The notes beneath the pieces are model-generated. The model ran no database searches and was not told the DNA's origin. It saw nothing but the letters and a program-made list of their open reading frames with translations. Below, piece after piece: positions 33,801 to 43,030 of a stretch of DNA of 64,000 nucleotides. Every line of letters begins with the position of its first letter. The stretch's first letter is position 1. This DNA is from Plantactinospora endophytica (GTDB taxonomy: Bacteria > Actinomycetota > Actinomycetes > Mycobacteriales > Micromonosporaceae), in the NCBI RefSeq assembly GCF_016862915.1, contig NZ_BONW01000042.1, positions 186,001 to 250,000 on the forward strand, in the 5' to 3' direction. The position numbers and the translations under genes were made by a program.

Positions 33801-33920
33801 CACGACCCGGTTTGCCTCGAGCAGCAGGCTCGCCAGGACGATCTGTTGCCGTGACCCGCCGAGTTCGATGCGCCGGCCGTCCGCCAGCGCCTCCAACGGA
33901 CCGAGCACGCGAAACTCCAC
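30828..33920 (-). CDS. AfsR/SARP-family regulator with NB-ARC and TPR domains
   Basis: This 1,030-residue regulator has an OmpR-like winged-helix DNA-binding domain (1-95) and a bacterial transcriptional activation domain (BTAD, about 100-245) with RAFALHS and YVMELQPGALDL. An NB-ARC STAND ATPase (about 300-640) follows, with Walker A VGKPGVGKTTLA near residue 327 and RRVLIVLDNVD as Walker B. Many TPR repeats occupy about 700-1020. SARP proteins activate antibiotic and other secondary-metabolite genes. Its place next to the peptide-synthetase cluster suggests it is the pathway activator. The GTG start follows GGGGG; a near-palindrome lies 58 bases upstream. The TPR end may sense a ligand or peptide. 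It is convergent with the small secreted peptide gene. Confidence 0.95.
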   Translation of the reverse strand: MEFRVLGPLEALADGRRIELGGSRQQIVLASLLLEANRVVPIARLIDAIYGDDVPSTSRAQIQICISSLRRAFALHSQSETIVTRSKGYVMELQPGALDLHQYDDLVAGARRARDARQPEEAVRQYRAALRLWRGPALEDIDSAVVQNAVSRFNERRISIAEDCIELELGLGQHRDLVVELTELIAQHPLRERLRGQLMLALYRSGRQAEALEVYRSVRHTMIEELGIEPNEWLQRLEHGILTSDASLQLSTPVPVVVPVEPVEPAPAEPRAVTVGFPAPGAPNMLPTDIGDFTGRIKHVDAIQQRYADAQDNPDQLAVPVVVVVGKPGVGKTTLAVHVAHRVSGDFPDGQLFADLHGRGSQRVGPMQVLERFLRTLGVPGNGMPDGLEERAEMYRDLLSNRRVLIVLDNVDSEAQVLPLLPGNPRSAVMITSQSRLSGIPGAVHVDVGVFDARQSIELLSRIVGIERVLDEPDAAVELGELCGHLPLALRIAGARLAARPHWTLEQLVDRLANGTRRLDELKHGGMGIRASISLAYDAVDDEAKRLFRRLAVVDLPTFSGWVSAALLDKPLYEAQDLLDSLADAQLVETTDAGLGLHSQYRFHDLIRVFARERLAAEECVTERNAALERVLGALLFLSSEAHRRVYGGNFLHLGSTAFRWRLPDELVEQLVTPPLRWFERERSTIVAGIRRAAQAGLVDLCWDLAITAVTLFESRLYLNDWRETHEIALAAARQADNRLGQAAMLYSTGSLSIVEQRFGDARSELENALELFQAVGDDKGQALAVRNLAFLDRMGGDLDRASRRYEHALEVFRRDGDLVAAAYVLHSLAQVRLEGGRLDAAKQMLTEALALSRRAGSRRVEAQVLHRFGGLHQEQGSYTEAVEVFGQALEAVRDIGDPVGEAYVLHGLGAVHLGQKAFEAAGAAFEEALGLAGAAGERLVEARVLLGLGELALAQTKPSEAVDLLRRSLGLFRGMRAPSFEAKALSMLADAAAAAGGRGGLDYAIPVSGGEPFISRQSRRSLDEPATSA

Positions 33921-33968
33921 ACGAAACCCCCGATGCGCCCACGGATGGCCCCCGCCAGCCGTGTAGCG

Positions 33969-33994
33969 TGTTCAGTGTGTTCAAGCCTTGAGCA
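33969..33994. promoter_or_regulatory. TGTTCA repeats and near-palindrome upstream of the SARP gene
   Basis: TGTTCA occurs at 33969 and 33978, and TGTTCAAG-C-CTTGAGCA (33978-33994) is a 17-base near-palindrome with one mismatch. It lies 58-74 bases before the SARP start. Likely an operator for a repressor or activator of the regulator gene, perhaps itself. Confidence 0.45.
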
Positions 33995-34551
33995 CATTGA
34001 CGCGGCAGGTAAAGCGACGGCGTGAGCGGCTAACCGCCACACCGGCCCGGCGACCGCAGCTCATAACCTTTCCCGTGATGACACAACCGCCGGTCGACGA
34101 CACCTCAATGGATCGACCGCACACAGCCGACGTCAATGCAGAGCGGGACGTCAATGTGCAACGTCTTATTGCTCCCGTGACTTTACCCCAGCCTGCTACA
34201 CAAAGCGGGACGCTTTCCGCGTAGGGACGATCACCGGAAGGGATCTCGATCCTGACCGTACGGGGGTTGCGCTGCGGGGCACGCGTGAGCAAAATCCACG
34301 CCTCCGTGGCAGGCAGGGTGTTCCGTCCCTTCGGTCCGATCGAACCACAATCGACGTACCGCTGTTACGGGCATGCTTCGCCAAAGGCCGATCTCTGGTG
34401 TGTATTGACACCAATCAGACGGGCGCGAAAACGTCCGAATCGCACCGGTCCGCCCGTCCCGGGCCACGACGCCGAACCCCGCGCGTCATGTCCACCGTGG
34501 CTGCCGCAGCCAGGTCCACACCTCGCCGAAGGGGCAGCCGGTGGTGGCGAC
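33995..34551. other. Intergenic region, no convincing gene
   Basis: This region of about 560 bases lies between the SARP promoter and the end of the methyltransferase gene. Short open frames on both strands lack ribosome-binding sites and show no coding character. The inverted repeat GGTGT...ACACC at 34397-34412 surrounds a TTGACA-like hexamer, which may belong to a small promoter or terminator. I see no RNA gene. Confidence 0.5.
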
Positions 34552-35589
34552 TCAGGACGGAACGGGCCGGCACTCCAGCACCGACAACTCGGTGCCCTCG
34601 GCGCCGCGTACGGCGTCCAGTGTGAACCCCGCGCCCGCCAGCAGCGCCGTCCACTCCGCTCGGGTCCGCTCGCGCCCACCCACCGCGGCGAGCATCAGCA
34701 GGTCGTTGCGGAACACGCCACCCGAACCGGTACCCGGACCGTCGTCCGGGGCCACCCGGTCCACCACGAGCAGCCGGTCGGCGGGCCGGCACCGGCTCAG
34801 TATCGTCGCGGCCGTACGGTCCGGCCAGTCGTGCAGCACGCTCGCCAGCAGGTGGACGTCGCCGGCCGGCAGCGGCTCGGTGAACATGTCGGCCGAGGCG
34901 AACCGGATCCGCCCGGCGAGGTCGGCCCGGTGCCGCAGCGGCGAGAGTGCGAGCACCGAGGGCAGGTCGTGCAACACCCCCCGCAGCGACGGCCGCGACT
35001 CCAGCAGCCGGCGCAGCAGCCCGCCCGTCCCGCCGGCGACATCGACCAGGACCCCGTCCGACGGCCACACCGGCAGGTCGAGCAGGGGCGCGTAGGTCAG
35101 CTCGGCGCGGTCGTCCATGTGCTGGTGGAACGACCGCATCGCCTCCGGGGTGGCGGTCAACCGGTCGAACAGCGGCGCGCCGAAGACAGTCGGGTAGCAC
35201 GGCTCGCCGGTGCGTACGGTGTCCAGGAAACCGGTCCAGAGCCGGAACAGGTCGTTGTCGGCGAACTCGGCGCGCAGGCTGCCGGGGACGTCGGACCGCA
35301 GCAGGTCACCGGCGGGCAGCAGGTACCAGGTGTCCTGCTGCTGGCGTACGACGCGCAGCTCGGCCGCCACCCGCAGCACCCGGCGCAGTGCGTCCTCGTC
35401 GGCGCCCACCGCCTCGGCCAGCGCGGCGGTGGGCTGCGGCGAGGCCGCCAGCCGGTCGGCGACGCCGAGCGCGCAGAGCGCGTACAGGACGCGTCCGGGC
35501 GCGGGGTCGGCGAGCGCCCGCAGTCGCGCGACCTCGGCGGTGACGTCGACACGGACGTCACCGCCCCGCGGTCGCGTGGCCGCCGTCAT
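34552..35589 (-). CDS. SAM-dependent O-methyltransferase (Methyltransf_2 type)
   Basis: This 345-residue protein has an N-terminal winged-helix dimerisation domain (LADPAPGRVLYALCALGVADRLA) and a C-terminal SAM-binding fold. The glycine-rich loop DVAGGTGGLLRRLLE lies at about residues 180-195, DLPSVL after it, and SVLHDWPD is the usual motif with the catalytic His found in plant-type and antibiotic O-methyltransferases. Such enzymes methylate phenols, amines or acids of natural products; here it probably tailors the peptide product. Its ATG overlaps the TGA of the upstream gene (ATGA), so the two are co-translated. Substrate is not predictable. Confidence 0.88.
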   Translation of the reverse strand: MTAATRPRGGDVRVDVTAEVARLRALADPAPGRVLYALCALGVADRLAASPQPTAALAEAVGADEDALRRVLRVAAELRVVRQQQDTWYLLPAGDLLRSDVPGSLRAEFADNDLFRLWTGFLDTVRTGEPCYPTVFGAPLFDRLTATPEAMRSFHQHMDDRAELTYAPLLDLPVWPSDGVLVDVAGGTGGLLRRLLESRPSLRGVLHDLPSVLALSPLRHRADLAGRIRFASADMFTEPLPAGDVHLLASVLHDWPDRTAATILSRCRPADRLLVVDRVAPDDGPGTGSGGVFRNDLLMLAAVGGRERTRAEWTALLAGAGFTLDAVRGAEGTELSVLECRPVPS

Positions 35590-36233
35590 GCTGCCCGTGG
35601 GCCGGTCGTTCCGGACACCTCGACGAGCGCCGCGCAGGCCGCCGCCTCGCTCTGCTCCAGCCGACCCGACCAGTAGCGGTTCAGCCGGCCCTCGAAGACC
35701 TTGGCGTAGTAGCCGAGGTAGGTGAGCTGCTGCTGCGGGGTCAGGTCGGGCGTGATGAAGAAGACCAGGTCGGCCGGGACCATGTGGCGCATGCCGAGGA
35801 TCGGCAGCGGGCTGGTGAACGGCCGGAAGTCCTCGCTGTACAGGCCGGCCGTCTCGTGCTCGGGCCAGAAGTCGCCGAGCATGAAGCCGAGCGAGACGAA
35901 CTCCTCCTTGAGCCGGGCGTGCACCCGGCCGACCATCGCCTTCAGCTCGGTCTCGGAGTTGCCGAACGGGACGATCAGGTTGACCAGGTAGACGTGGTCG
36001 GCGCCGAGTTCGGCGGCGCGCTTGATCATCTTTCCGCGCATCTCGCGGGCGAGCGCGGCGAGCGCGGCGTCACCCTCGCTGGAGTCGAAGTCGACAAGCG
36101 TGATGCAGTCCTGGCGCAACGCCTTGACCATGTACGGGCAGACCACCCCGTCACGGCCCAGTTCCGGATGCGGATTCGCGGTGTAGTCGCTGACCCATTG
36201 CTGTGCCCATGCGACGCGCTCTGCGACGGACAT
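35586..36233 (-). CDS. Conserved protein of unknown function in peptide clusters (DUF6875-like)
   Basis: This 215-residue protein has no signal peptide or membrane segment. Recognisable features are ANPHPELGRDGVVCPYMVKAL near the N-terminus in two parts, then DFDSSEGDAALAAL, GNSETELKAMVGRVHARLKEE and LGDFWPEHETAGLYSED, with a later PLPILGMRHMVPADLVFF. From memory it resembles the DUF6875 family, seen beside biosynthetic genes, but I cannot confirm this here and do not assign an activity. The ATG is preceded by GGGGAAGGA. It forms a two-gene operon with the methyltransferase (four-base overlap) and diverges from the racemase gene across 166 bases. Confidence 0.72.
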   Translation of the reverse strand: MSVAERVAWAQQWVSDYTANPHPELGRDGVVCPYMVKALRQDCITLVDFDSSEGDAALAALAREMRGKMIKRAAELGADHVYLVNLIVPFGNSETELKAMVGRVHARLKEEFVSLGFMLGDFWPEHETAGLYSEDFRPFTSPLPILGMRHMVPADLVFFITPDLTPQQQLTYLGYYAKVFEGRLNRYWSGRLEQSEAAACAALVEVSGTTGPRAA

Positions 36234-36399
36234 GCGACGTCCTTCCCCTCGTGGCAGTGCTGAACCCGGCCGACGTTACGGACCTCGGCTATTGATGCCT
36301 TATACGAGCGGCTTCGGTCGAGGCCACTGCCGACGGATACGACCTGGATAGCCACGGTCGATAGCGTGCGGACGCTCCCAGCCTTTACTAGGAGGTCGC

Positions 36400-37122
36400 A
36401 TGGTCCTCGGTGTCCTCGGCGGGATGGGGCCGTTGGCCTCCGCCGCGTTCGTCAACACCGTCTACCGGTTCGATCCGGCCGACCGCGAGCAGGACATGGC
36501 GCGGGTACTGCTGGACTCGGCACCGGCCTGTCCCGACCGTACCGAGGCGATCCTCAACGGGACCGGCGCGGAGCTGGTCTACTGGCTCGACGAGCACCTG
36601 GGCCGGTTGGTCGACGCCGGAGCGGACTCGGTGGTGATCGCGTGTTTCACCGCGCACCACTTCCTGCCCCGGCTCGATCCGCGCCTGCGCGCTCCTGTGC
36701 GGTCGCTGATCGGTCAGGCGATCAGCACGCTGCGCGAGCGCGACGGAAGGTACCTGTTGCTGTGCACCGTAGGCGCGCGGCGGGCCACGGTGTTCCCGCG
36801 CGATCCCGGCTGGGCCGAGGTCGCGTCCCGGGTCGGCTGGCCGGACGAGGCGGACCAGCGTGCCGTGCACGACATGCTCTACCGGATGAAGCGGCACGGC
36901 CCGCTGCGCGAGGCGGTCGACATGGTCCGGACGCTGCGTTCGCGGTACGGCTGCACCGGGGTGGTGCTGGGCTGCACCGAGCTGCACCTGGTCAGCCAGG
37001 AGCTGTGCGATCTCCTCGGCGAGGCGAACGTGGTGGACCCGCTGCGCGAGATCGCCCGCTCGCTGCACGGTTCCGGTCTCGCACCGGCGCGGACCGACCC
37101 GAGGCTGCTCGTCGCGCACTGA
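36400..37122 (+). CDS. Aspartate/glutamate racemase-family protein
   Basis: This 240-residue member of the Asp/Glu/hydantoin racemase superfamily has two catalytic cysteines in place: Cys82 (IACFTAHHF) and Cys192 (LGCTELHL). They act as the acid/base pair that removes and returns the alpha proton without PLP. The opening VLGVLGGMGPLA binds the carboxylate. The ATG is preceded by ACTAGGAGG. In a peptide cluster it might supply D-Asp, D-Glu or a related D-amino acid to an adenylation domain, such as the acidic-type first module, but this is inference; epimerisation of residue 5 is already provided by an E domain. A strong hairpin separates it from the convergent MbtH gene. Confidence 0.87.
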   Translation: MVLGVLGGMGPLASAAFVNTVYRFDPADREQDMARVLLDSAPACPDRTEAILNGTGAELVYWLDEHLGRLVDAGADSVVIACFTAHHFLPRLDPRLRAPVRSLIGQAISTLRERDGRYLLLCTVGARRATVFPRDPGWAEVASRVGWPDEADQRAVHDMLYRMKRHGPLREAVDMVRTLRSRYGCTGVVLGCTELHLVSQELCDLLGEANVVDPLREIARSLHGSGLAPARTDPRLLVAH

Positions 37123-37161
37123 CACGCCCCGAAGGCGGCACGCCTGACGGTTCAGAGAAGA

Positions 37162-37198
37162 AGAAGGCTCGGCCGGGGACGTCCCGGCCGAGCCTTCT
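37162..37198. terminator. Bidirectional terminator, 16-bp perfect stem
   Basis: AGAAGGCTCGGCCGGG (37162-37177) pairs with its exact complement across a five-base loop. It separates the convergent racemase and MbtH genes (40 and 23 bases from their stops) and can end the long peptide-synthetase transcript. Confidence 0.9.
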
Positions 37199-37220
37199 GC
37201 TGTCGGTCGGCTGTTCGCCG

Positions 37221-37445
37221 CTAGGCGGCGTCCTGCATCACGTTCACCAGGCTGCGCGGGCGCATGTCCTGCCAGTTCTCCTCGATGTAGGCGAGGCTGG
37301 CCTCCCGGGTGTCGGACGGGTTCACCACCGTCCAGCCGGCGGGCACCTCGATCCCGGCGGGCCACAGCGAGTGCTGGTTCTCCTCGTTGCTCAGCACCAG
37401 GTAGGCGGCGTCGCCGTCCTCGAACGGGTTGGTCTGGCTGCTCAT
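37221..37445 (-). CDS. MbtH-like protein (activator of adenylation domains)
   Basis: This 74-residue protein has the family pattern: [26 protein letters not shown], in two stretches, then VPAGW, and [12 protein letters not shown]. MbtH-like proteins bind adenylation domains and are needed for their folding or activity. The ATG overlaps the TGA of the second synthetase (ATGA), so it is the last gene of that operon and is made in step with it. Its ribosome-binding site is AAAGGAAG. Confidence 0.95.
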   Translation of the reverse strand: MSSQTNPFEDGDAAYLVLSNEENQHSLWPAGIEVPAGWTVVNPSDTREASLAYIEENWQDMRPRSLVNVMQDAA

Positions 37446-40400
37446 GGCGTGACTTCCTTTCGTACGGCGATTCGGTTCTCGACGATCCTGGCCAGAGCGG
37501 CGGCCGGTTCCGGGTCGAGCATCCGGACGTGCCGGCATTCGATACCGGTCACCTCCAGCCGCCCGCCGGTGTACGGCGACCACGCCTGCGGGTCCTGCCG
37601 GTCCCCGCCCTCCTCGGTCGCGCGTACCAGCAACACATCGCCGTCGAAGACGCTCGGCGGGCTCGTGTTGACCAGCCTGATGTTGTTCAACATGACGTCC
37701 AGCACCCGGTCCCGCTGGGCGTGGTCGAAGTAGCGCAGCTCGTTCTCGCCCCGGCCGAGGTACTCCACCACGGCGGCACGCAGTCGCGCCGGGTCGTCCG
37801 GCAGTTCCTCCGGCTCGCCGTAGAGCTGGGCGTACTGGCGGTACATCTGCGGCAGCAGCGCGTCCGGCTCGACGTCGTGCCGCCACTCGGGCGGCACCGG
37901 GTACGCGTCGAGCAGCACGAGCAGTTCGACCTCCTCGCCCTCGGCGCGCAGCCGGGCGGCAAGGGCCTGCGCGATGTTGCCGCCGAGGGACCAGCCGAGC
38001 AGGTGTCGCGGGCCGGACGGTTGCAGTTCCCGGATCCGTGCGGCGTACTCGGCCACCATCTCGTCCATCGTGGACGCGAGCGGCCCGCCCTCCAGGCCGC
38101 GCGACTGCAAACCGACGATCGGGTACGACGCGTCGAAGGCCCGCAGCAGCGACGAGTACCGCCAGCTCGTGCCGCCGACCGGGTGCACGCAGAACAGCGG
38201 GTACCGGTCGCCGTCCGGGCGCAGCGGCAGTACCACGTCCATCACGTCCACCGACCGTCGGCCGGAGGCGAGCAGCTCCTCGAGCCGGGCCGGGGTGGGC
38301 GCCTCGAAGACCGCCCGTACGGTCAGCGACACGCCGAGGACCTCGCGGACCAGGCTGACCAGGCGGGCGGCCAGCAGTGAGTGGCCGCCGAGGGCGAAGA
38401 AGTGGTCGTCGACGCCGACCTCCACGCCGAGTACCTCGCCGAAGAGCCGGCACAGCAGCTCCTCGCGCGGCGAGGCGGGCGGCCGGCCGGCCGGTGCGCT
38501 GCCGTAGTCCGGTACCGGCAGCGCGGCGAGGTCGAGCTTGGCGTTCCGGGTCACCGGCAGGCTGTCGACGACGACGATCGCGGCCGGCACCATGTACTCC
38601 GGCAGTGCCGCCGCGAGCCGGGTACGCAGGGCGGCCGGCTCGACGGTCCCGTCCTCGTCCGCCACGACGTAGCCGACCAGGCGACGGTCGCCGGGCCGGT
38701 CCTCCCGGACCACGACCGCCGCCCGGGCGACGCCCTCGTGCCGGCACAGCACCGTCTCGATCTCGCCCGGTTCGATCCGGAAGCCACGCACCTTCACCTG
38801 GTCGTCCGCGCGTCCGGCGAACTCGAGTTCGCCGTCCGCGCGCCACCGGGCCAGGTCGCCGGTGCGGTACATCCGCCCGCCCGGCTCACCGAACGGGTCG
38901 GCCACGAACCGCTCCGCCGTCGCGCCCGGCCGGCCCAGGTAGCCCCGGGCCACCCCGGGGCCGGCGATGTACAGCTCGCCGACGACGCCACGGGGAGCGA
39001 GCCGCAGCCCGCCGTCCAGCACGTAGACCCGGGTGGCGGCGACCGGCCGGCCGATCGGCACCGGGCCCGGCCCGGCGTCCGGGCGGCAGTCGTGCACGGT
39101 GACGTCGACGGTGGCCTCGGTCGGCCCGTACGCGTGCACGAACATCCGGCCCGGCGCCCACCGGGCGATCAGCTCGGGTGTCGCCGACTCGCCACCGGAG
39201 ATGAGCACCCGCAACTCCGGCAGGTCGGTCGCGGGCACGCCGCGCAGTACGGCCGGCGGGATGTGCGCGTGCGTGATGCGCAGCTCGGCGAGGGCCTGCG
39301 CGAGTTCGTCGCCGACCGGCCGGGCCGGCGGGATCACCAGGCAGGCGCCGGAGAGCAGCGCCTGACACAGCTCGACGATCGACACGTCGAAACTGGGCGA
39401 GACGAACTGGAGCACCCGGTCACCGGGGCCGAGCCCGTAGCGTTCGCGCTGGTGCGCGGCGAGAGCGGCGAGGCCGGCGTGGGTGACCACGACACCCTTC
39501 GGTACGCCGGTCGAGCCCGAGGTGTAGATGACGTACGCGGGCGAGGCCGGGTTCGCGGTCGGCAGCGGCACGCTGCCCTCCACAATCGGCAGCGAGCCGT
39601 CGACGGCGGTGGACGCGTCGACGACGCAGGCGACGCCGTCCAGCATCGCCGCCAGGCGGTCGGCCGGCAGGTCGGGGTCGACCGGCAGGTAGGCGCCGCC
39701 GGCCTTCTGCACCGCGAGCAGCGCCACGACCAGTTCGACGGAGGCGGGCAGCCGGACCGCGACGACCCGCTCGGGTCCGGCACCCCGGGCGACGAGGGTC
39801 CGGGCCAGCCTCTCCGCGCGGGCGTCCAGCTCGGCGAAGGTGAGTACGGCGCCGTCCGAGTCGACGGCGGGCGCGTCCGGTGTCCGGCATACCTGTGTCT
39901 GAAACAGCTCCGCCCAGGTCGCCTCGGCCACCGGGGCGTCGCCGGACGTACCGGCCGCGAGCAGTTCCCGCCGCTCCCCCGGCGCCAGTACGTCGGCGGC
40001 GCCGAGTGCCGCGTCGGGGTCGGCGGCGACCGCCGAGGCGAGCCGTACCAGCCGGTCCGCGATCGCCTGCGCGGTCTCCCGGTCGAACAGGTCGGCGGCG
40101 TACTCCAGGATGCACTCCAGCCCACGCGGTGTGCCGTCGGCGGCCCGGCTCTCGCCGACCACGAACGACAGGTCGATCCGGGACGTGCCGGCGTCGAACC
40201 GGTACGGGTCGACCCGCAGCCCGGCCAGTTCGAGCGTCGCGGCCGTGGTGTTCTGCATGGTGAGCATCACCTGGAACAGCGGGTGGTGTGCCAGCGACCG
40301 GGCCGGATTCAGCACCTCGACCAGCCGCTCGAACGGGATGTCCTGGTGCACGAAGGCGGCCAGGTCGACCTCCCGGACCCGGGCCAGCAACTCCCGGAAG

Positions 40401-43030
40401 CTCGGATCGCCGGAGGTGTCGGCCCGCAGCACCAGCGTGTTGACGAAGAACCCGACCAGCCCGTCCAGCGACGCGTCGGTCCGCCCCGCCACCGCCGCGC
40501 CGACCGGCACGTCGGTGCCGGCGCCGAGCCGGGTCAACAGTCCGGCGAGGATCGCGTGGAACACCATGAACACCGTCGCGCCCGACGACTTCGCCAGCTC
40601 GGCCAGGGCGGCGTGCACCTGCGGGTCGATGGTGACGGCGACCCGGCCGCCGGAATAGCTTGGCGTGGCCGGGCGGGGCCGGTCGGTGGGCAGTTGCAGC
40701 AGCTCCGGCGAACCGGCGAGGGCCTGCCGCCAGTACTCGACCTGCTTGCCGGCCGGGCTGTCCGGGTCGTCCGCCCCGGCCAGCAGCGCCTGCTGCCAGA
40801 CCGCGTAGTCGGCGTACCGGACCGGCAGCGGGGTCCAGAGTGGAGAGTTGCCGGCGGTGCGCGCCGCGTACGCCACCGCGAAGTCGCGCATCAGCGGCGC
40901 CAGCGACCAGCCGTCACACGCCGCGTGGTGCAGCAACAGCAGCAGCACGTGCTCGTCCGGGCCGAGCCGGAACAGCACCGTACGCACCGGGATCTCCCGG
41001 GCCAGGTCGAAGTGGTGCCCGGCCGCCGCACGCAGCGCGGCCGGCAGCGCCGCCGGGTCAGCCGGGTCGACCTCCCGGACCTCCAGCTCGGGCCGCGCGT
41101 CGGCGAGTACCACCTGGACCGGTGTGCCGCCGTCGGCGACCAGCACGGTACGCAGCGACTCGTGCCGGTCGGCCAGGTCGGCGAGCGCCGCCGCCAGCGC
41201 CGCCCGGTCCAGCGGACCGGACAGGTGCAGGCTGAGCGGCACGTTGTAGGTGGCGCTCGGCCCCTCGAACTGGTGCATGAACCACAGCCGGCGTTGACCG
41301 AAGGAGAGCGGCGCCCGCTCCGGTCGGGGCAGCGAACCGACGGCCGGCCCGGCGACCGCACCGGCACCGAGATGGCGTACGAGCTGCGCCATGGTCGGCG
41401 CCTCGAACAGGGTCCGGATCGGCAGCCGTACCCCGAACGCCGCGTGCACCTTGTTGAGGAACTGGATCGCGGAGAGCGAGTTCCCGCCCCGGGCGAAGAA
41501 GTCGTCGTCGGCGCCGATCGGGTCGTCGGCCGCCCCGGGCAGGATCTCCGCCACCAGCCCGCAGAGCACCTCCTCGGCCCCCTGCGGTGCCCGGAACGGC
41601 GCCCGTACCGGGGCGTCGGACGCGGGCCCGGCCGGTGCGGACCCGACCGGTACCCGGCCGGCGAGCGCGACCCGCTCCGGCCGGGCCAGCAGCGCGGCGA
41701 CCGGCTCCCCCGGCGCCTCGACGACCGCCCGCAGCGAGTCGGTGAACAGCTCGGCGACGGCCGAGGCGTGCTCCGGCGCGAACAGGTCCGGCCGGTAGTC
41801 CAGCCGGACGTGGAACCGGTCCCGGACCAGGCCGGTGACCAGGCGCAACGGGTAGTGCGCGCCGTCCTTGCCGTCGAAGTGCACCAGGCGCAGGCCGCGG
41901 GCGGTCAGCGCGCCCCCGGAGGCGTCCATCGGGAAGTTCTCGAACACGGTCATCGTGTCGAACAACTCGCCGGTCCCGGTCAGCCCGGCCAGCCGCTGCA
42001 TGTCGGCCAGCCGCAGGTACTGGTCGTCCAGCAGCTCGGACTGGCCGGCCTGGAGCAGTTCCAGCGCCTCCGCGACGGTACCCGCCAGCCTGGCCCGGAC
42101 CGGGATCGCGTTGATGAACAGCCCGACCATCGTCTCGACCCCGGGCAACTGCGGCGGACGGCCGGAGACGGTCGCTCCGAACACGACGTCCGCGCTGCCG
42201 GTGAGTTGTGCCAGCGTCAGCGCCCAGGCGCCCTGGGCGAGCGTGTTGAGAGTGAGACCGTGGGTGCGGCCGAACCCGACCAGCGCCTCCGTCGCCGCCT
42301 CGGGCAGTTCCGTGTTGACCGTGGCCGGTGGCACCGACCCGTGGCCGTCGCCGGTCTCGGCGGTGCCGTCCGGTGCGACGACGGTCGGTCCGGCCAGCCC
42401 GTCCAGGTACCGGCTCCAGCGCGCCTCGGCACCGGTCCGGTCCTGCCGGGCCAGCCAGCCCAGGTAGTCCCGGTACGGCGTGATGGGCGGCAGCCCCGAC
42501 GCGTCGCCGTCCGCGCCGTAGACCGCGAACAGCTCGCCGATGAGCAGCGGCGTGGACCAGCCGTCCACCACGATGTGGTGGTTGGTGACGGCGAGCCGGT
42601 GGTGGGTGGCGTCCAGCCTCACCAGCAGGCAGCGCAGCATCGGCGGGCGGGTCAGGTCGAACCGTTCGGCCAGCTCGGCGGCGAACGCGTCGGCCAGCCG
42701 GCCGTCCCGCTCGGCCTCGCCGAGACCGGTCAGGTCCAGCTCCGACCAGGGCATCCGGACGCCGCGCTGGACCACCTGGATCGGCTGGCCGTTGCGGCGC
42801 TGCCGGAAGCCGGCTCGCAGGTTCGGGTGCCGCTCCAGCAGGGCGTCCATCGACCGGCGCAGCAGTTCGGCGTCGAGCGGCCCGTCGAGGTGCAGCACGA
42901 GCTGGGCGTTGTAGACGTCCGCCGAGGACCGGTCGTAGAGCGCGTGGAAGAGCAGGCCCTCCTGTAGCGGGGCGAGGGCGAGTACGTCCTCGATCGCACT
43001 CACCGCCCGCTCGGTCACCCCGGCGGTCAC
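37442..43030 (-). CDS. NRPS 2: C-T / C-A-T-TE, with an A-less module
   Basis: This 1,862-residue synthetase starts at GTG, four bases inside the stop of NRPS 1 (GTGA). Order with rough residues: C6 (12-445, HHIVVDGW, the type that follows an epimerisation domain), T6 (485-555, RGGNSLSA). Then C7 (570-1010, [11 protein letters not shown] type), A7 (1040-1505), T7 (1520-1590, LGGHSL) and TE (1600-1855, GWSLGG with a later Asp and His). Module 6 has no adenylation domain; only about 40 residues separate C6 and T6, so the amino acid must be loaded in trans. A7 specificity code, read by eye, is D-V-V-H-I-G-A-V-D-K, closest to Ser codes (H278, V330 and D331 agree) but with small differences. TE releases or cyclises the peptide. 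Confidence 0.93.
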   Translation of the reverse strand: MTAGVTERAVSAIEDVLALAPLQEGLLFHALYDRSSADVYNAQLVLHLDGPLDAELLRRSMDALLERHPNLRAGFRQRRNGQPIQVVQRGVRMPWSELDLTGLGEAERDGRLADAFAAELAERFDLTRPPMLRCLLVRLDATHHRLAVTNHHIVVDGWSTPLLIGELFAVYGADGDASGLPPITPYRDYLGWLARQDRTGAEARWSRYLDGLAGPTVVAPDGTAETGDGHGSVPPATVNTELPEAATEALVGFGRTHGLTLNTLAQGAWALTLAQLTGSADVVFGATVSGRPPQLPGVETMVGLFINAIPVRARLAGTVAEALELLQAGQSELLDDQYLRLADMQRLAGLTGTGELFDTMTVFENFPMDASGGALTARGLRLVHFDGKDGAHYPLRLVTGLVRDRFHVRLDYRPDLFAPEHASAVAELFTDSLRAVVEAPGEPVAALLARPERVALAGRVPVGSAPAGPASDAPVRAPFRAPQGAEEVLCGLVAEILPGAADDPIGADDDFFARGGNSLSAIQFLNKVHAAFGVRLPIRTLFEAPTMAQLVRHLGAGAVAGPAVGSLPRPERAPLSFGQRRLWFMHQFEGPSATYNVPLSLHLSGPLDRAALAAALADLADRHESLRTVLVADGGTPVQVVLADARPELEVREVDPADPAALPAALRAAAGHHFDLAREIPVRTVLFRLGPDEHVLLLLLHHAACDGWSLAPLMRDFAVAYAARTAGNSPLWTPLPVRYADYAVWQQALLAGADDPDSPAGKQVEYWRQALAGSPELLQLPTDRPRPATPSYSGGRVAVTIDPQVHAALAELAKSSGATVFMVFHAILAGLLTRLGAGTDVPVGAAVAGRTDASLDGLVGFFVNTLVLRADTSGDPSFRELLARVREVDLAAFVHQDIPFERLVEVLNPARSLAHHPLFQVMLTMQNTTAATLELAGLRVDPYRFDAGTSRIDLSFVVGESRAADGTPRGLECILEYAADLFDRETAQAIADRLVRLASAVAADPDAALGAADVLAPGERRELLAAGTSGDAPVAEATWAELFQTQVCRTPDAPAVDSDGAVLTFAELDARAERLARTLVARGAGPERVVAVRLPASVELVVALLAVQKAGGAYLPVDPDLPADRLAAMLDGVACVVDASTAVDGSLPIVEGSVPLPTANPASPAYVIYTSGSTGVPKGVVVTHAGLAALAAHQRERYGLGPGDRVLQFVSPSFDVSIVELCQALLSGACLVIPPARPVGDELAQALAELRITHAHIPPAVLRGVPATDLPELRVLISGGESATPELIARWAPGRMFVHAYGPTEATVDVTVHDCRPDAGPGPVPIGRPVAATRVYVLDGGLRLAPRGVVGELYIAGPGVARGYLGRPGATAERFVADPFGEPGGRMYRTGDLARWRADGELEFAGRADDQVKVRGFRIEPGEIETVLCRHEGVARAAVVVREDRPGDRRLVGYVVADEDGTVEPAALRTRLAAALPEYMVPAAIVVVDSLPVTRNAKLDLAALPVPDYGSAPAGRPPASPREELLCRLFGEVLGVEVGVDDHFFALGGHSLLAARLVSLVREVLGVSLTVRAVFEAPTPARLEELLASGRRSVDVMDVVLPLRPDGDRYPLFCVHPVGGTSWRYSSLLRAFDASYPIVGLQSRGLEGGPLASTMDEMVAEYAARIRELQPSGPRHLLGWSLGGNIAQALAARLRAEGEEVELLVLLDAYPVPPEWRHDVEPDALLPQMYRQYAQLYGEPEELPDDPARLRAAVVEYLGRGENELRYFDHAQRDRVLDVMLNNIRLVNTSPPSVFDGDVLLVRATEEGGDRQDPQAWSPYTGGRLEVTGIECRHVRMLDPEPAAALARIVENRIAVRKEVTP

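Noticed and set aside
34196-34467. Small minus-strand frames in the gap before the methyltransferase gene
   Set aside because: No ribosome-binding site, Arg-rich random composition.
41480-41720. An adenylation domain lost by a sequencing gap between C6 and T6
   Set aside because: C6 and T6 are joined by an intact in-frame linker with no frameshift, so a true A-less module is the simpler reading, though an assembly deletion cannot be excluded.
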